Positions 36,015-45,761 of a stretch of DNA of 64,000 nucleotides are shown one piece after another (positions within the stretch are counted from its first letter, which is position 1; each line of letters starts with the position of its first letter). Where the stretch lies: the NCBI GenBank assembly GCA_016789905.1, contig JAEUQC010000025.1, positions 22,387-86,386 of the forward strand, written 5' to 3'. The notes under the pieces are model-generated. The model was not told where the DNA came from. It was given only the letters and a program-made list of their open reading frames with translations, and made no database searches. The stretch comes from Bryobacterales bacterium (GTDB taxonomy: Bacteria > Acidobacteriota > Terriglobia > Bryobacterales > Bryobacteraceae). The translations under genes and the position numbers were made by a program.

Positions 36015-36033
36015 TTGGTGCCAAGCGCCTATT
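36010..36033 (+). terminator. Terminator-like hairpin, repeat copy 1
   Basis: A 24-bp sequence with a small stem GGTGC-CAA-GCGCC (one G-U pair) followed by TATTATTTT. It begins at the cytochrome stop codon. The reverse complement also ends in an A/T-rich run, so it may act in both directions between the convergent cytochrome and queD genes. Confidence 0.45.
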
Positions 36034-36050
36034 ATTTTCACCCGGATAAA

Positions 36051-36074
36051 AATAATTGGTGCCAAGCGCCTATT
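36051..36074 (+). terminator. Terminator-like hairpin, repeat copy 2
   Basis: An exact second copy of the preceding 24-bp element at a 41-bp period, here followed by TTTTT. Two copies side by side in a convergent intergenic gap suggest a duplicated bidirectional terminator, but a dispersed intergenic repeat unit is an alternative. Confidence 0.45.
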
Positions 36075-36081
36075 TTTCCGC

Positions 36082-36447
36082 TCAGCCCTCGTCCTCGCCC
36101 TGATAAATGCACCCGGAAGTACACGTCTCCCGCACTACCACTTTGCTCAACAGCGGCAGCGCCGGCCGCACTCGCCGCCAAATCCACCGTGCTAAATTCT
36201 CGCTCGTTGGATTCTCCAGCCCCGGGATCTCATTCAAATACCGGTGGTCGAGTTCGTCCTCAACCGGCCCGCAGGCCTTCTTAATTTCCCCAAAATCAGC
36301 CACCCACCCCAGTTTCCCATCCAGCGGCCCGCTCAAATAAATTGCAATCCGAAAGCTATGCCCGTGCAACCGCCGGCACTTGTGCCCCTCCGGCACATTC
36401 GGCAGCAGATGCGCCGCCTCCACAGTGAACTCTTTGAATATCTCCAC
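36082..36447 (-). CDS. queD: 6-carboxy-5,6,7,8-tetrahydropterin synthase (QueD/PTPS family)
   Basis: Catalyses the second step of queuosine/7-deazapurine synthesis from dihydroneopterin triphosphate. Zinc ligands are His13, His28 and His30 (EAAHLLP, RLHGHSF). The catalytic Cys24 lies in [11 protein letters not shown], and [17 protein letters not shown] and the terminal ETCTSGCIY are close to E. coli QueD. GTG 36447 gives the family-typical start [16 protein letters not shown] 36492, immediately after the upstream stop, would add 15 residues. It is the last gene after the ATP-grasp/alpha-E/transglutaminase set and could be in their transcript. Confidence 0.92.
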   Translation of the reverse strand: MEIFKEFTVEAAHLLPNVPEGHKCRRLHGHSFRIAIYLSGPLDGKLGWVADFGEIKKACGPVEDELDHRYLNEIPGLENPTSENLARWIWRRVRPALPLLSKVVVRETCTSGCIYQGEDEG

Positions 36448-36492
36448 GAACTCCCATCTTATCCCGCCCGGCGCAGCCCCCAAAAATATCAC

Positions 36493-37452
36493 CTACTGCT
36501 GCTGTTGCTGCATCGCGTCCCACGCCGGCGTCGCCACTTCCTGCACATCCTTAGTAGCCGCCGCCACCATAATGAAATCGTCCTTCTCATGCGCCGGCGT
36601 ATCCGTCGGCTGCACACTCACCGCCACGCTCAGCACGCTCGACGCGCACCCCTTGAAAACACCCCGCGTCGGCGGCACATCAGCATAATCGGTCCCTACC
36701 GCCGTCCGTATATGCCGGTTTCCGCACAACTCATTGTTCGTCGGGTCAAACCCAATCCACCCGAAACCATGCAAATACGCCTCCAGCCACGCATGGGTCG
36801 CCCCCAGTGCGCTCCGCTCTTCCAGTTTCGTCCGCGGAAACAAGTACCCGCTTACATACCGGCACGGTATCCCCAGGTTCCGCACCAGCGCGATCATCAC
36901 GTGCGTATAGTCCTGACAAACCCCCTTCCGGCTCCGGATCGCGTCATCAATCGGCGAATCCACCCGCGTATGCTTCGGCGAATACGCAAACGTCCGAAAC
37001 AACTCGCCGTTCAACCCCCGCAACACCGTCAGCGGATCCTCCCGCCTGTCTACCCCCAACTCCGCGGCCAGGTCCAATAACAACGCCGTCGGCTTGGCGA
37101 ACTGGCTCGGGTTCTGCATCTCCCAATGCTCAGCTCCTTCAAACACCTCGTCCACCTCGTCCCACGCCGTCATCGGCAACGCCGCCGGCAGCGCCTCCGG
37201 TGCATCCACTTCCACCACCGACTCAGCCACCAGCGTTAGCTTGTTATGCGGCGCCGGCACATCGAAGTAGTGAACCGTGTTCGCATTGTGGTCCTTGTAC
37301 GAACTCGGCTTCGCCCGCGGCGCCACATGCAAGTCGAACTTCAAACACCGCTGGTTCCCATCGCTCCGCGGCCGCATTCGCACTTCCATATTGCTCTCGC
37401 TCACAAAAGCGCTGTACTGAAAACGGGTAACGTGCCGTATCGAAAAAAACAC
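36493..37452 (-). CDS. Transglutaminase-like cysteine protease family protein
   Basis: Residues 1-90 form the bacterial transglutaminase N-terminal beta domain (FFSIRHVTRFQYS). The catalytic core contains the Cys in SRKGVCQDYTHVMIALVRN, His in GATHAWLEAYL and Asp in GFDPTNN. Members act as peptidases or amide-forming enzymes rather than true protein cross-linkers. It overlaps the alpha-E gene by one base. This trio with the circularly permuted ATP-grasp protein is a recognised conserved neighbourhood proposed to build or process a peptide-like amide. The product is unknown. Confidence 0.9.
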   Translation of the reverse strand: MFFSIRHVTRFQYSAFVSESNMEVRMRPRSDGNQRCLKFDLHVAPRAKPSSYKDHNANTVHYFDVPAPHNKLTLVAESVVEVDAPEALPAALPMTAWDEVDEVFEGAEHWEMQNPSQFAKPTALLLDLAAELGVDRREDPLTVLRGLNGELFRTFAYSPKHTRVDSPIDDAIRSRKGVCQDYTHVMIALVRNLGIPCRYVSGYLFPRTKLEERSALGATHAWLEAYLHGFGWIGFDPTNNELCGNRHIRTAVGTDYADVPPTRGVFKGCASSVLSVAVSVQPTDTPAHEKDDFIMVAAATKDVQEVATPAWDAMQQQQQ

Positions 37453-38399
37453 TAAACCTCAATCGCCGATTCAATCGGATACTCAATGTAGATCTGGTGC
37501 AGTGCCACATGAATCTCGTTGCACTGCCGGTCAATTTCAGCCAAAAACGCGTGCAGCCCCGTGGTCATGATCTCATCGATCTGCCCATACGTCAGCGTCG
37601 CTTTCAGCTTCCCCGCCAGCCGTAGCGCCTTCCCGCCTATCCGCCTATCCGCCGATTGCGGCAGCGCCCGCAGCGCCACCTCCACCTGATCCACCGCAAA
37701 ACACACCGAATGCGGAAACTCGTGATTCAACAGCAGGAACTCCGAAATGCGCAGCGGCTTCAACTCCGCCGTGTACACCTTGCAATAAGCCTCAAACGCC
37801 GTACACGACTTCAACAGATCCACCCCCTCGTGATGCTCTCCGTCATCGGCCGGCATGTGGTCCCGGAAATGGACATCCACCACGCTCGATACTGACACCG
37901 CTCGCTCAATAAACCGCCCCAGTTGAATGAAGTGCCAACCCTCCCCGTGATTCATCGTCGAATCCGTGATCCCCTGGAATAGGTGCGCTCCGTCTTTCAC
38001 CTCGGTCAGAAACGCATGTTGATCGGCCGACCAGTCCTCCGTCAGGCTCGCCGCCCGCACCTGATGGAATAGCCGGTTCAGGTGCTCCCACATCTCACTG
38101 CTGATCTGTTCCCGCACATTCCGCGCATTGTCCCTCGCGCTCATGATGCACGCCACGATGGACGACCGGTTCGCGATATCGAACGCCAGCCAATACCCTA
38201 CATTCCCCTCGTTGACACTCGACGGCGCCTCCAACCCCAAACTATCCACCACCGACCGCCACCGCCGGTCCCCTGCCCCGCTATATTCTTCCAGTTGTTC
38301 GGACACATAAACGTCCAGCACCCGAGCCATATGTTCAGCCCGCTCCAGATACCGGCTCATCCAATACAAGCTGTCGGCTACCCGCGAAAGCATGTCCAT
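37452..38399 (-). CDS. Alpha-E domain protein (DUF403)
   Basis: An all-helical 315-residue protein. The start (MLSRVADSLYWMSRYLERAEHMARVLDV) is the diagnostic alpha-E signature, with conserved Arg/Glu residues along the helices, and the ESLDW-like ESAIEV end is short. It has no catalytic motif of its own. In this family it always pairs with the ATP-grasp enzyme encoded next door (10 bp upstream) and is thought to assist its amide-bond chemistry. It is cytoplasmic, with no signal peptide. Confidence 0.92.
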   Translation of the reverse strand: MDMLSRVADSLYWMSRYLERAEHMARVLDVYVSEQLEEYSGAGDRRWRSVVDSLGLEAPSSVNEGNVGYWLAFDIANRSSIVACIMSARDNARNVREQISSEMWEHLNRLFHQVRAASLTEDWSADQHAFLTEVKDGAHLFQGITDSTMNHGEGWHFIQLGRFIERAVSVSSVVDVHFRDHMPADDGEHHEGVDLLKSCTAFEAYCKVYTAELKPLRISEFLLLNHEFPHSVCFAVDQVEVALRALPQSADRRIGGKALRLAGKLKATLTYGQIDEIMTTGLHAFLAEIDRQCNEIHVALHQIYIEYPIESAIEV

Positions 38400-38409
38400 A
38401 TCCGTTTCC

Positions 38410-39864
38410 TCAATTCAAAACCCAGGTGTCCTTGCTGCCTCCGCCTTGCGAAGAGTTCACCACCAGCGAACCTTTCCGCAGCGCCACCCGCGTCAGCGCC
38501 CCCGGCACAATCGTCGTCTTCTCCCCATGCAGAATGTAAGGCCGCAGGTCCACATGCCGTGGCTCCACACCGCTGCCGTCCACAAAGCACGGCGCTGTCG
38601 AGAGGCTCACCGTCGGCTGTGCTACATAGTTCCGCGGGTCGGCCTCAATCATTGCCCGGAACTCTTCCCTCTCCCTAGCCGAAGAATGCGGACCGATCAG
38701 CATCCCAAAACCGCCCGATTCTCCCACTGCCTTCACCACCAGCTTGTCCAGGTTCTCCAACACGTGTTGGCGCTCCGCTTTATTGGAGCAAAGCATCGTT
38801 TCCACGTTTTCCAGAATCGGGTCCATCCCGGTGTAGTAGCGGATGATTCGCGGCACATAGGCAAACAGCGCCTTGTCATCCGCCACCCCGCTGCCAATCG
38901 CGTTCGCCAGCGTCACGTTCCCCGTCCGGTAGGCGTTGAACAACCCTGGTATCCCCAGTATCGAATCCGGCCGGAACGACAGCGGGTCAATGAAATCATC
39001 GTCAATCCTCCGGTAAATCACATCCACCCGCCGCAACCCGCCCGTCGTCCGCATGTGCACGATGTTGTCATGCACTGCCAAGTCGCGGCCCTCCACCAGT
39101 TGCACGCCCATCTGCCGCGCCAAATAGGAGTGTTCAAAATAGGCGGCGTTATAAACGCCCGGAGACAGCAGCACCACCGTCGGGTTACTTCGATTGTTCG
39201 GCGCCTGTTCCCGCAGCGTCGCCAGCAGCGCCTGTCCATAGTGGTCAATTGGGCGCACATCACAAGTCTGAAAAAGATCCGGAAAGGCGCGCTTCATTAC
39301 CTGCCGGCTGGTTAGCATGTAGCTCACCCCGCTCGGCACGCGCAGGTTGTCTTCCAGCACGACAAACTCGCCCGCCGGCGTCCGGATCAGGTCCGTGCCA
39401 ACGACCGTCACATAGACGCCCCGCGGCACCTGCACCCCGCGCATCTCCCGCCGAAAGTGGCGGCAACTGAAGATAATATCCCGAGGCACAATCTTGTCGT
39501 TCAGAATATGCCCGTCCGTATAGATGTCCCCCAGAAACTCGTTCAACGCGAAGATCCGCTGCGTCAATCCGGACTCAATCACCGCCCATTCCTCACCTGT
39601 AATGATCCGTGGCAGCAGATCATGCGGAATGATTCGTTCCATCCCCTCGTCGCGGCCTGCCAAGGTGAATGTGATCCCCTGGTGCAAAAAAGTTTGATCC
39701 GCCGTTTGTTTCCGCCGTCGCAGTTCGGCCATCGGCAGTTCTCGTAGCCGGTCGAACAGCGCCTGAAAATGAGGGCGCGGTTCGCCAACGGACGCAAACA
39801 TTTCGTCGTAGGCTTCGCCAAGCGAATACTGCTGGAATGGGGCCGGGAACGGCATCGGGGGCAA
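38410..39864 (-). CDS. Circularly permuted type 2 ATP-grasp protein (DUF404/DUF407)
   Basis: A 484-residue ATP-dependent ligase-like protein. Typical segments are [14 protein letters not shown] at the N-terminus, [42 protein letters not shown] (metal/ATP-site Glu, Asp and Asn) and [15 protein letters not shown] (the Lys/Gly-rich ATP loop). The family forms amide bonds between small carboxylates and amines. It is the first gene of the minus-strand ATP-grasp, alpha-E, transglutaminase set. The substrate is not known in any sequence-based way. Confidence 0.93.
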   Translation of the reverse strand: MPPMPFPAPFQQYSLGEAYDEMFASVGEPRPHFQALFDRLRELPMAELRRRKQTADQTFLHQGITFTLAGRDEGMERIIPHDLLPRIITGEEWAVIESGLTQRIFALNEFLGDIYTDGHILNDKIVPRDIIFSCRHFRREMRGVQVPRGVYVTVVGTDLIRTPAGEFVVLEDNLRVPSGVSYMLTSRQVMKRAFPDLFQTCDVRPIDHYGQALLATLREQAPNNRSNPTVVLLSPGVYNAAYFEHSYLARQMGVQLVEGRDLAVHDNIVHMRTTGGLRRVDVIYRRIDDDFIDPLSFRPDSILGIPGLFNAYRTGNVTLANAIGSGVADDKALFAYVPRIIRYYTGMDPILENVETMLCSNKAERQHVLENLDKLVVKAVGESGGFGMLIGPHSSAREREEFRAMIEADPRNYVAQPTVSLSTAPCFVDGSGVEPRHVDLRPYILHGEKTTIVPGALTRVALRKGSLVVNSSQGGGSKDTWVLN

Positions 39865-40041
39865 AGATTAACGGTAGCGGCGTGCCGCGCATAGTGTCAA
39901 ATTGAAGGATTTTATCGGGCCTATGGCGCAATCGATCGCCGGGCCACCGCGTCAGCGTGTCCCAAGACGCACTACACCCCCACCGGCACCCAAGGGGTTA
40001 CCGGCGCTCCCCCCAAGAGGGAAATCAATTCGCCGCCAAAC

Positions 40042-42468
40042 CTATTGGCTGATTAAGTTCGCAAACAGCCGCACGCCCCCCGGCACCGCATACGGCAACT
40101 GTCGATACCACGCATACGCGCAATAGATGTACCGCCCTTTCCCATGCTGCGCCACCAGCCACCCGCCCCTCTGCGGCGCCTGCCCTGTGTCATGCGTCTC
40201 CAGCAGCGCCTTGTAACGCGGATCCCAAGTCGTCAAGAACTTCGAACCCCGTTGCTCCACCCATCCTTCAAAATCCTTCGCCGCAATCTTGTTCGGCGCG
40301 TTGAACACCGGGTCCCCCGGCTCCAGCATCGTCACCGGTGAATCCTCTTCACTCACCTCCTCCGGATTCCTGCCCATCGAATACGGGTACGGCCCGAAGT
40401 TCTTATCGAACTCCGGCGTGTTGTACTGCACAATCAGCGTTCCCCCGTTGGCCACAAAATCCAGCAACCGCTGATTATAGGTCCGCACATCAGCCCGCAC
40501 CGCGTACGCGCGAATACCCAGCACAATCGTCGTGTATTGGTTCAAATTCGCCGTCGCCAACTGCGCCGCATCCAGCATCGCCGGCGCCACGCCAAGTTGC
40601 CGCAATCCCTCCGGCACATCGTCCCCCGTTCCCATCACATAGGCCACCTTCAGCCCCGGCTTCACCCGTACATCCACCGAACGAACCAAATGCCGCGCCG
40701 GCTGTGAGTGGTAAACCGAATCGTACCCCGGCTGCGTAATCTCATCGTGGCTCTGCGTATAAACCTGCCCGTTATATACCGCCTCCGCCTCAATGTTTGC
40801 TTCCCCCGCCGCCCGGTTCGCCGGAGCAATCAACCGGAACCGCAGCGCCGCCTCCTCCCTCTCTTTCTCAAACGCAAACCGCCGCTGGGCCGGTTCGCTC
40901 GTCCATCCCGCCGGCACCCGCAGCTTCACTGTTCCCGCCGCCGGTCCATCCACGTTCGATTTCACCAGACACTCCACCTCATAACTGCTGCTCGCCAACG
41001 GCAGTATCCCGGCCTCCGTCCGGAACTGGATCGCCACCGGCGGCGCCACCGCCAGCGGCTTTAGCCTCTCCACCCCCAACGTATCCAGCGGACTCACCAG
41101 CACCGGCGTCTCAATCTCTCCCTCGTCGTAGGTAATCCGGGCAATCAATGGCGGCGTCGCATTGGCCTGATAGAACGGCGCTCCCTCCACCGCGTATAAA
41201 GTCTGCCGCACATTCTCCCGCCGCCAATGCGCCCGGGTCGCCCGCGCCAAGCCCGGGACGGTCACCGCGAATCGCCCCGGCTCCGTCTGCCGCACTTCCA
41301 ACGCCCCCAAGAATTCCACCTTCCTCGCCTCCGCCCCATGCAGTTTCACAGTCACCTGAAAAGTCTGCCCCGGCGTCGCCAGCGAAAAAGTCTCCGCCGG
41401 CCTGAACGACGAAAACGGTCCCGTCACCGCCACCTTCGGGTCCACTCGCGCCTCCACCTGCAGCGCCTTCGCCAGCGCCGCATTCAACTGCCGCACTTTC
41501 ACCCGAACCGCGGGGTCAGCCGCATCCAACTCCTTTGCCACCCGCAGCGCTGCCGCCAAGTGCGCCCGCGGCGCCCGCAAGTCATCCACCCGGTACGCCT
41601 TCACCGCCGCCTCAATGTGCCGCGCCAGTTCCGGATACGCCCCCAGCCCAATATCCAACCCATCAAAAAAACTCTGCTCTTTCCCCGTCACCGCCGGATT
41701 CCGGTAATAAGAACTTGTAGGCCCCGGCCGCGCCGTCGCCGCCCCCGCTCCCTGCGAACGTTGCCAACGCAGCCCCTCCCGCGCGAACTGCGAATAGCTC
41801 CGGCCCAGCAGTGGATCAACAACCCCGTGCTCCACTCTCACCGTCGACTCATCAATCGGATTCCGATTCCCGATATATAGCTTCGCCGCCTTCCACGGCT
41901 GCAAATCCTCCGTAACATACGCCGCATCCCCAGCCAGCCTGAACGCCTCCTGCGCCAACAAACCCGCGGCTTCGTGATTTCCATGCCCATCCCTCGGCGT
42001 CCCGCTCCACCGTGACAACACCACCTGCGGCTTCACCAGCCGGATCACCCGCACCACGTCCTTCAATACCGCCGCCCGGTCCCACTGCCGGAACGTCTCC
42101 GCCACGTTCTTCGAATACCCATAGTCCACCGCCCGCGTGAACATCACCTCGGCCCCGTAATACTGCGCCGCCCGCAGAAATTCCACCGTCCGCAGCGCCC
42201 CCAGCCGGTCAAAGAAATCGCCCGTCACCAGATTGGCTCCGCTCTCCCCACGCGTCAGCGACAGCATCGTCACCTCTGCGCCCTTCCCGCGGCTCAGCCA
42301 CGTGATTGTCGGCCCGTCCTCGTCATCGGGGTGCGCCGCAATGTGCAGCACTCGCGCCGTCGTCTGCAATTGCAGCATCGACCGCCATAGCCCCGCCGCC
42401 CCGCGATCCTCCGGCAACGGTTCGGCCGCAAATAGTGGCAGGGTGAGAATACAAATGAGCCAGCGCAT
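40042..42468 (-). CDS. PIG-L/LmbE-family deacetylase, exported, with C-terminal beta domains
   Basis: A zinc-dependent N-deacetylase family. After a signal peptide (MRWLICILTLPLFA) comes the metal site HIAAHPDDED with the second metal region RDGHGNHEAAG about residue 170. The remaining 500 residues are beta-rich (NEW3/CARDB-like) and end in an alpha/beta segment (TTIVLGIRAYAVRAD, a DUF4350-like glutamine-amidotransferase fold). ATG 42468 is chosen because it gives the signal peptide and stays clear of rnpB; longer frames would run into that RNA gene. The substrate is likely an N-acetyl sugar or mucopolysaccharide, not proven. Confidence 0.85.
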   Translation of the reverse strand: MRWLICILTLPLFAAEPLPEDRGAAGLWRSMLQLQTTARVLHIAAHPDDEDGPTITWLSRGKGAEVTMLSLTRGESGANLVTGDFFDRLGALRTVEFLRAAQYYGAEVMFTRAVDYGYSKNVAETFRQWDRAAVLKDVVRVIRLVKPQVVLSRWSGTPRDGHGNHEAAGLLAQEAFRLAGDAAYVTEDLQPWKAAKLYIGNRNPIDESTVRVEHGVVDPLLGRSYSQFAREGLRWQRSQGAGAATARPGPTSSYYRNPAVTGKEQSFFDGLDIGLGAYPELARHIEAAVKAYRVDDLRAPRAHLAAALRVAKELDAADPAVRVKVRQLNAALAKALQVEARVDPKVAVTGPFSSFRPAETFSLATPGQTFQVTVKLHGAEARKVEFLGALEVRQTEPGRFAVTVPGLARATRAHWRRENVRQTLYAVEGAPFYQANATPPLIARITYDEGEIETPVLVSPLDTLGVERLKPLAVAPPVAIQFRTEAGILPLASSSYEVECLVKSNVDGPAAGTVKLRVPAGWTSEPAQRRFAFEKEREEAALRFRLIAPANRAAGEANIEAEAVYNGQVYTQSHDEITQPGYDSVYHSQPARHLVRSVDVRVKPGLKVAYVMGTGDDVPEGLRQLGVAPAMLDAAQLATANLNQYTTIVLGIRAYAVRADVRTYNQRLLDFVANGGTLIVQYNTPEFDKNFGPYPYSMGRNPEEVSEEDSPVTMLEPGDPVFNAPNKIAAKDFEGWVEQRGSKFLTTWDPRYKALLETHDTGQAPQRGGWLVAQHGKGRYIYCAYAWYRQLPYAVPGGVRLFANLISQ

Positions 42469-42484
42469 GGGATACTGGTTATTG

Positions 42485-42876
42485 TACTGGCGGAACGGGC
42501 AATCGCTGGCCGGTTCAGGAATGAACCGGCTGGAGGAAAGTCCGGTCTCCAAAGAGCAGTGTGCCGGCTAACGGCCGGGGGGGCTCGTTCAAAACGGGTT
42601 TCACGGAAAGTGCCACAGAGAATATACCGCCAAGGCGCCCGCAAGGGTTGTCGGGGTAAGGGTGAAAAGGTGCGGTAAGAGCGCACCGTGCCGGCAGCAA
42701 TGCGGGCTGCAAGGCAAACCCCACACGGAGCAAGACCAAATAGGGGTGAAGGGGCGGCTCGTCCTGTTCGACACCCGGGTAGGTTGCTAGAGCTTGTCAG
42801 TAATGACTTGCCCAGAGGAATGATTGCCATCTTTCTTCGGAAAGATACAGAAACCGGCTTACAGTTCCGCCAGTGC
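42485..42876 (+). ncRNA. rnpB: RNase P RNA, bacterial type A
   Basis: The catalytic RNA of RNase P, which matures tRNA 5' ends. The terminal helix P1 is a perfect 10-bp pairing of 42487-42496 with 42864-42873. The universally conserved P4 5' strand GAGGAAAGTCCG is near 42533, and its partner ACAGAAACCGGCTTA is at 42847-42861. The GGTAAGGGTGAAA and GGTAAGAGCGCACC segments (P10/P11 and J11/12 area) are at about 42655-42689. The length of about 390 nt is normal. It starts only 16 bp from the PIG-L deacetylase ATG on the other strand. Ends are accurate to a few bases. Confidence 0.96.
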
Positions 42877-42918
42877 TAAAATCGCCAGTGTTAAAATCAT
42901 TGGTTCGTCCCCACCGCC

Positions 42919-43350
42919 ATGCAACGCGCCGCCAAACTTCTCTCGAAGATCAAGCTCCAAAGCGCGAGACTCGCTCCCGAAGAGTTCGCCGAAGCCGTCT
43001 GGCCCGCCGCCGTCGGTGAGCGCCTGGCACGCCGCACCGGCCCGGTGCGCCTCTACGGCCGCAAGCTTGTCATCGATGTCGAAGACGCAACCTGGCAAAA
43101 GCAGTTGGAAACCATGGCCTCGCAGATTCTCACCAAGGTGCAGATGATCGCCGGCCCCGGCATGGTCGATTCTGTCGAATTCCGCGTCGGCGTCCAGCGC
43201 CGTGGCCCCCGCGTCGCACTGCAGTTCGATAGCGCCGATGACCGCGCCGACGGCATCTCCGACCCCATTTTCCGCCAAATTTATCTCGCCTCCCGCGCCC
43301 AAAGTGAACGCGACGAGGCAAAACGCATTCGTATGAGGATTTCCGCGTGA
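42919..43350 (+). CDS. DciA-like DUF721 protein
   Basis: A 143-residue basic protein with the DUF721 core: LAPEEFAEAVWPAAVGERLARRTGPVRLYGRKLVIDVEDATWQKQLE, matching the W...VG..LA..T.P..L..G.L.V.V....W...L pattern. DciA proteins load the replicative helicase DnaB in bacteria lacking DnaC. Whether this copy does so is inference. It overlaps gatC by 4 bp (GTGA), so it leads a dciA-gatC-gatA unit that begins just after rnpB. Confidence 0.83.
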   Translation: MQRAAKLLSKIKLQSARLAPEEFAEAVWPAAVGERLARRTGPVRLYGRKLVIDVEDATWQKQLETMASQILTKVQMIAGPGMVDSVEFRVGVQRRGPRVALQFDSADDRADGISDPIFRQIYLASRAQSERDEAKRIRMRISA

Positions 43351-43646
43351 AGCTAACCGAAGAGCAGGTCCGGTACGTAGCCGGCCTAGCGAATCTCGCC
43401 CTCACTGAGGACGAAATTCACACCTACGCCCACGACTTGAGCGACATTCTTACCCACATCGACAAGTTAAACGAACTCAACACCGATGGCGTCCCCCCCA
43501 TGGCCCAAGTCCTCTTCTCCGCCGAAGATACCGCCACCCTCCGCGAAGACGAACCCCACGCCTGCCTCTCCAATGCCGACGCCGTCGCCAACGCCCCCGT
43601 CACCAGCCAAGGCTATTTCAAGGTCCCGCGAGTGATTGAGCGCTAA
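43347..43646 (+). CDS. gatC: Asp/Glu-tRNA amidotransferase subunit C
   Basis: A 99-residue stabilising subunit of the GatCAB amidotransferase. It shows the family pattern LTEEQVRYVAGLANLALTEDE followed by LSDILTHIDKLNELNTDGVPPM and a C-terminal DAVANAP.TSQGYFKVPRVIE, which wraps round GatA. The start is GTG 43347, overlapping the DUF721 stop; gatA begins 1 bp after its stop codon. The gatB partner is not in the window. Confidence 0.94.
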   Translation: MKLTEEQVRYVAGLANLALTEDEIHTYAHDLSDILTHIDKLNELNTDGVPPMAQVLFSAEDTATLREDEPHACLSNADAVANAPVTSQGYFKVPRVIER

Positions 43647-43647
43647 C

Positions 43648-45090
43648 ATGCACATCCCTTCCCTCACCATCGCCTCCGTGCGCCAGGGCCTCGCCGAAAA
43701 GCAATTCAGCGCCGTCGAACTCGCCCAGGAAGCCCTCGCCTTCGCCAAGGCCGAAAACCCGAAAACCAACGCCTATCTCACCTTCAGTGATGATCGCGCC
43801 ATCACTGCGGCGCGCGAGGTCGACGCCCGTATCGCACGTGGCCATGATCCTGGCGCCCTCGGCGGCGTGCCCGTCGGCGTCAAAGACGTCATCGTCACCC
43901 GCGGCGTCCGCACCACCTGCGGCTCCCGGCTTCTCGAAAACTTCATCCCGCCCTACGACGCCACCGCCATCGAACGCCTGGAAGCCGCCGGCGGAGTCAT
44001 CCTCGGCAAAGCCAATTGCGACGAGTTCGCCATGGGCTCTTCCAACGAAAACTCCGCCTTCGGCCCCGTCCGCAATCCTGTCGCCCTGGATCGTGTTCCC
44101 GGCGGCTCCAGCGGCGGCTCCGCGGCCGTCGTCGCCCAGGGCACCGCCGTCGTCTCTCTCGGCTCCGATACAGGCGGCTCCATCCGCCAGCCCGCCTCTT
44201 TCTGCGGCTGCGTCGGCGTCACCCCCACCTATGGCCGCGTCTCCCGCTACGGCCTGGTCGCCTTCGCCTCCTCCCTCGATCACATCGGCCCCTTCGCCCG
44301 CACCGTCGCCGATTCAGCCACGCTCCTCCAAACCATCGCCGGCCGCGACTCCCACGACGCCACCAGTTCCACCCACGCCGTCCCCGACTACGCCGCCGCC
44401 ATGCAACTGCCCCTCCAAGGCCTTCGCATTGGCCTGCCCAAGGAATACTTCTCCGGCCTCGCCGGCGAAATTGGCGACCGTATGCAGGCCGGCATTGAAG
44501 TTCTCAAAAAGCAGGGCTGCCAGATCGTCGACATCAGCCTCCCCCACACCGAATACGCCATCGCCGCTTACTACATTATCTGCACCGCCGAAGTCAGCGC
44601 GAATCTCTCCCGTTTTGACGGCGTTCGCTTCACCTCCCGCTCCCCCAAAGCCGAATCGCTCATCGATATGTACCGCAACTCGCGCGGCGAAGGCTTCGGC
44701 CCGGAGGCCAAGCGCCGCATCATGCTCGGCGCCTACGTCCTTAGCCACGGCTATTATGACGCCTATTACCTCAAGGCCCAGCGCGTGCGTTCCCTCATCA
44801 CCCGCGACTTCGCTCAAGCCTTTGAAAACGTCGACGCCCTCGTCGCCCCCGTCTCCCCTTTCCCCGCTTTCAAACTCGGCGAAAAAACCAGCGATCCGCT
44901 GCAAATGTACCTGAGCGACATCTACACCATCACCGGCTCCCTCGCCGGCATCCCCTGCATGAGCGTCCCCTGCGGCAATACCGCCAGCGGCCTCCCCGTC
45001 GGCATGCAGATCCTCACCAAACACTTTTCGGAAGACCTCATGTTCCGGATTGCCCATCAGTACGAAATCAATGGCGGCTTTTCCGCCTAG
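43648..45090 (+). CDS. gatA: Asp/Glu-tRNA amidotransferase subunit A
   Basis: The amidase subunit that releases ammonia from glutamine to convert Glu-tRNA(Gln)/Asp-tRNA(Asn). The Ser-cisSer-Lys triad is visible: Lys in [12 protein letters not shown], cis-Ser in [10 protein letters not shown] and nucleophile Ser in [25 protein letters not shown] near residue 370 is GatA-specific. ATG 43648 is one base after the gatC stop; a TTG at 43636 would overlap it. 480 residues is the usual length. Confidence 0.96.
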   Translation: MHIPSLTIASVRQGLAEKQFSAVELAQEALAFAKAENPKTNAYLTFSDDRAITAAREVDARIARGHDPGALGGVPVGVKDVIVTRGVRTTCGSRLLENFIPPYDATAIERLEAAGGVILGKANCDEFAMGSSNENSAFGPVRNPVALDRVPGGSSGGSAAVVAQGTAVVSLGSDTGGSIRQPASFCGCVGVTPTYGRVSRYGLVAFASSLDHIGPFARTVADSATLLQTIAGRDSHDATSSTHAVPDYAAAMQLPLQGLRIGLPKEYFSGLAGEIGDRMQAGIEVLKKQGCQIVDISLPHTEYAIAAYYIICTAEVSANLSRFDGVRFTSRSPKAESLIDMYRNSRGEGFGPEAKRRIMLGAYVLSHGYYDAYYLKAQRVRSLITRDFAQAFENVDALVAPVSPFPAFKLGEKTSDPLQMYLSDIYTITGSLAGIPCMSVPCGNTASGLPVGMQILTKHFSEDLMFRIAHQYEINGGFSA

Positions 45091-45125
45091 TTCCGCATCT
45101 AAGAAATTCCAAGGAGAACATACAC

Positions 45126-45761
45126 ATGGCTTTTGAACTTCCCGCACTCCCCTATGCCGACAACGCGCTGGAGCCCTACATCGACGAACAGACGATGATC
45201 ATCCACCGCACCAAGCACCATAATGCCTACGTCACCAACTTGAACAACGCCGTCGCCGGTGACGCCGCGCTCGAAGGCAAAACCCTCGAACAGTTGCTCG
45301 AAAACAATCTCGCCATCGTCCCTGAAGCCAAGAAAGGTGCCGTCCGCAACAACGGCGGCGGCCACTTGAACCACTCCCTCTTCTGGCAGATCATGGCTCC
45401 GGCCGGCCAGGGCGGCGGCGGGGAACCCATCGGCCAGCTCGGCGCCGCCATCAACGCCACCTTCGGCAGCTACGACAACTTCAAAACCCAATTCAAAGCC
45501 GCCGCCATCGGCCGCTTCGGCTCCGGTTGGGCCTGGCTCGCCAAGAAAGCCGACGGCACCCTCGAAATCACCTCCACCCCTAATCAGGACACCCCGCTCA
45601 TGGACGGCAAAACCGCCATCATCGGCCTCGACGTTTGGGAACACGCCTACTACCTGAAGTACCAGAACCTCCGCCCGAACTACGTGGACGCTTTCTGGAG
45701 CGTCGTCAATTGGAACCAGGCCGAAGCCATCTACAACGGCGTCTTCACCCTCAAGTTCTAA
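45126..45761 (+). CDS. sodA: Superoxide dismutase, Fe/Mn family (Mn-type features)
   Basis: Dismutates superoxide in the cytoplasm (no signal peptide). Metal ligands are His in [12 protein letters not shown], His in GHLNHSLFW, and Asp and His in [10 protein letters not shown]. The [10 protein letters not shown] with Gly and the NQDTPLM Gln position favour manganese over iron. The 211-residue length is standard. An AAGGAG ribosome-binding site at 45111-45116 sets the start. It is 35 bp after gatA and probably has its own promoter. It converges on the carotenoid operon with an 11-bp overlap. Confidence 0.95.
   Translation: MAFELPALPYADNALEPYIDEQTMIIHRTKHHNAYVTNLNNAVAGDAALEGKTLEQLLENNLAIVPEAKKGAVRNNGGGHLNHSLFWQIMAPAGQGGGGEPIGQLGAAINATFGSYDNFKTQFKAAAIGRFGSGWAWLAKKADGTLEITSTPNQDTPLMDGKTAIIGLDVWEHAYYLKYQNLRPNYVDAFWSVVNWNQAEAIYNGVFTLKF

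Noticed and set aside
36010..36074. The duplicated 24-bp sequence as the start of a CRISPR array.
   Set aside because: Only two copies with a 17-bp spacer and hairpin/T-rich structure; no cas gene nearby.
42294..42830. Minus-strand frames of 178 and 74 residues over the 42500-42830 region.
   Set aside because: The region is the RNase P RNA gene on the plus strand, with P1, P4 and other conserved segments.
43636..43648. A TTG start for gatA at 43636.
   Set aside because: ATG 43648 is one base after the gatC stop and matches the family N-terminus; the TTG would overlap gatC.
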